A DNA stretch of 39,442 nt from Oscillospiraceae bacterium (GTDB lineage: Bacteria > Bacillota > Clostridia > Oscillospirales > CAG-272): positions 1 through 39,442 of the forward strand of contig SVSX01000014.1 of assembly GCA_015064085.1 (NCBI GenBank), given 5' to 3'. The notes beneath the pieces were generated by a model. The model saw only the letters and a program-made list of their open reading frames with translations, ran no database searches and was not told where the DNA came from. Shown here piece by piece: positions 39,059-39,442 of the stretch. A program made the translations under genes and the position numbers. Each line of letters starts with the position of its first letter. Position 1 is the stretch's first letter.

Positions 39059-39442
39059 TAAAACGGTCAACCTTTGGAAATATCTCTTTCCCTATGAAAA
39101 AAATCACGGAGAGCAAAAGGGCTGATGTTCTTAGCGGAGAATTTGAACAACACCGCTAAGTGCGAGCATCGCATTTGACCGATCAAACGCATTAGGGGCT
39201 AAGCCCAAACCCTTATTACAAACAGAAAGAGATAACAAATCGTGTTCGTCGAAGGACGTGCACAATTAGCGGAGAAATCACAAAATCTTTCACCAATACA
39301 CGGTAGGGGCGAACTGTGTTCACCCACAGGCGCTCACAGAACACCCCTACGGATAATAAAATGGATATGCAGAAAACAAAGAGTAACCCCGACAGATTTT
39401 CAAAATCTGTCGGGGTTAGCCATTATTGACGATCATTTTCTT
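39059..39442. other. Gene-free tail with several hairpins
   Basis: I see no gene. It contains CTTAGCGG/CCGCTAAG (39130-39160), a GTAGGGGCGAAC...GAACACCCCTAC imperfect palindrome (about 39303-39350) of a type seen between genes in many bacteria, and a perfect 16-bp stem AACCCCGACAGATTTT with a single central C (39385-39417). TTAGCGGAGAA occurs twice (39131 and 39267). Confidence 0.6.

Overview
The window looks like chromosome of an uncultured anaerobic Clostridia member, most plausibly an Oscillospirales/Ruminococcaceae-type gut bacterium. This rests on the T-box leader, the GatCAB tRNA-amidation operon with a bacterial AspRS, the TAXI-type TRAP transporter, many carbohydrate and sugar-phosphate genes, strong Shine-Dalgarno sites, near-consensus SigA promoters with a TGn extended -10, and the kind of palindromic intergenic repeats common in gut Clostridia. 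I see no phage, plasmid, IS element, CRISPR array, tRNA or rRNA gene.

Layout. 1-846: a dispersed hairpin repeat, a terminator and a transaldolase-like aldolase (-). 1003-4108: TAXI TRAP transporter (lipoprotein plus fused permease). 4115-5423: a LysR regulator divergent from a PQ-loop/SemiSWEET-like protein, with a dyad operator between. 5611-7438: a GH78-like glycosidase split by a frameshift. 7455-9466: RpiB/LacAB-like isomerase converging on an asparaginase, whose promoter first crosses a small cysteine-rich ORF with no evident start. 9503-10358: NagD-like HAD phosphatase. 10359-11090: gene-free repeat cluster. 11145-13473: cysteine-synthase-like enzyme and a GH39-like glycosidase. 13513-18639: T-box leader, aspS, gatC, gatA, gatB. 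18886-22410: YfcC-type transporter and a membrane M48 peptidase. 22525-24449: PHP phosphatase divergent from a beta-helix protein. 24615-24790: modular inverted repeat. 24823-27766: AraC regulator divergent from two tandem QueG-like Fe-S proteins. 28080-32547: DUF4886 protein divergent from a nitrilase-GDPD fusion translationally coupled to a TIM-barrel glycosidase-like protein. 32629-35267: FAD oxidoreductase and MATE exporter (-). 35376-37168: PocR/AraC regulator and mannose-6-phosphate isomerase. 37171-39058: DeoR repressor divergent from a GpsA-like dehydrogenase across a long inverted repeat. 39059-39442: hairpins only.

How the genes work together. Most of the window is small, separately promoted units for uptake and breakdown of plant or host glycans and sugar phosphates, several with their own local regulator. 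The most coherent system is the tRNA-dependent asparagine (and perhaps glutamine) pathway at 13.5-18.6 kb. The T-box appears to carry an Asn (AAC) specifier, and AspRS has His31, which is typical of non-discriminating enzymes. Together these imply that Asp-tRNA(Asn) is made here and amidated by GatCAB.

The main surprise is the GatA of that operon. It lacks the N-terminal helical region, the catalytic Lys (Asp20 at that position), the intact Gly/Ser loop and the residues that hold glutamine, while keeping the fold. It looks like a glutaminase-dead GatA beside an intact GatB. The other notable items are the nitrilase-GDPD fusion, two apparent single-base frameshifts (TRAP permease and GH78-like gene), and the start-less small ORF before the asparaginase.
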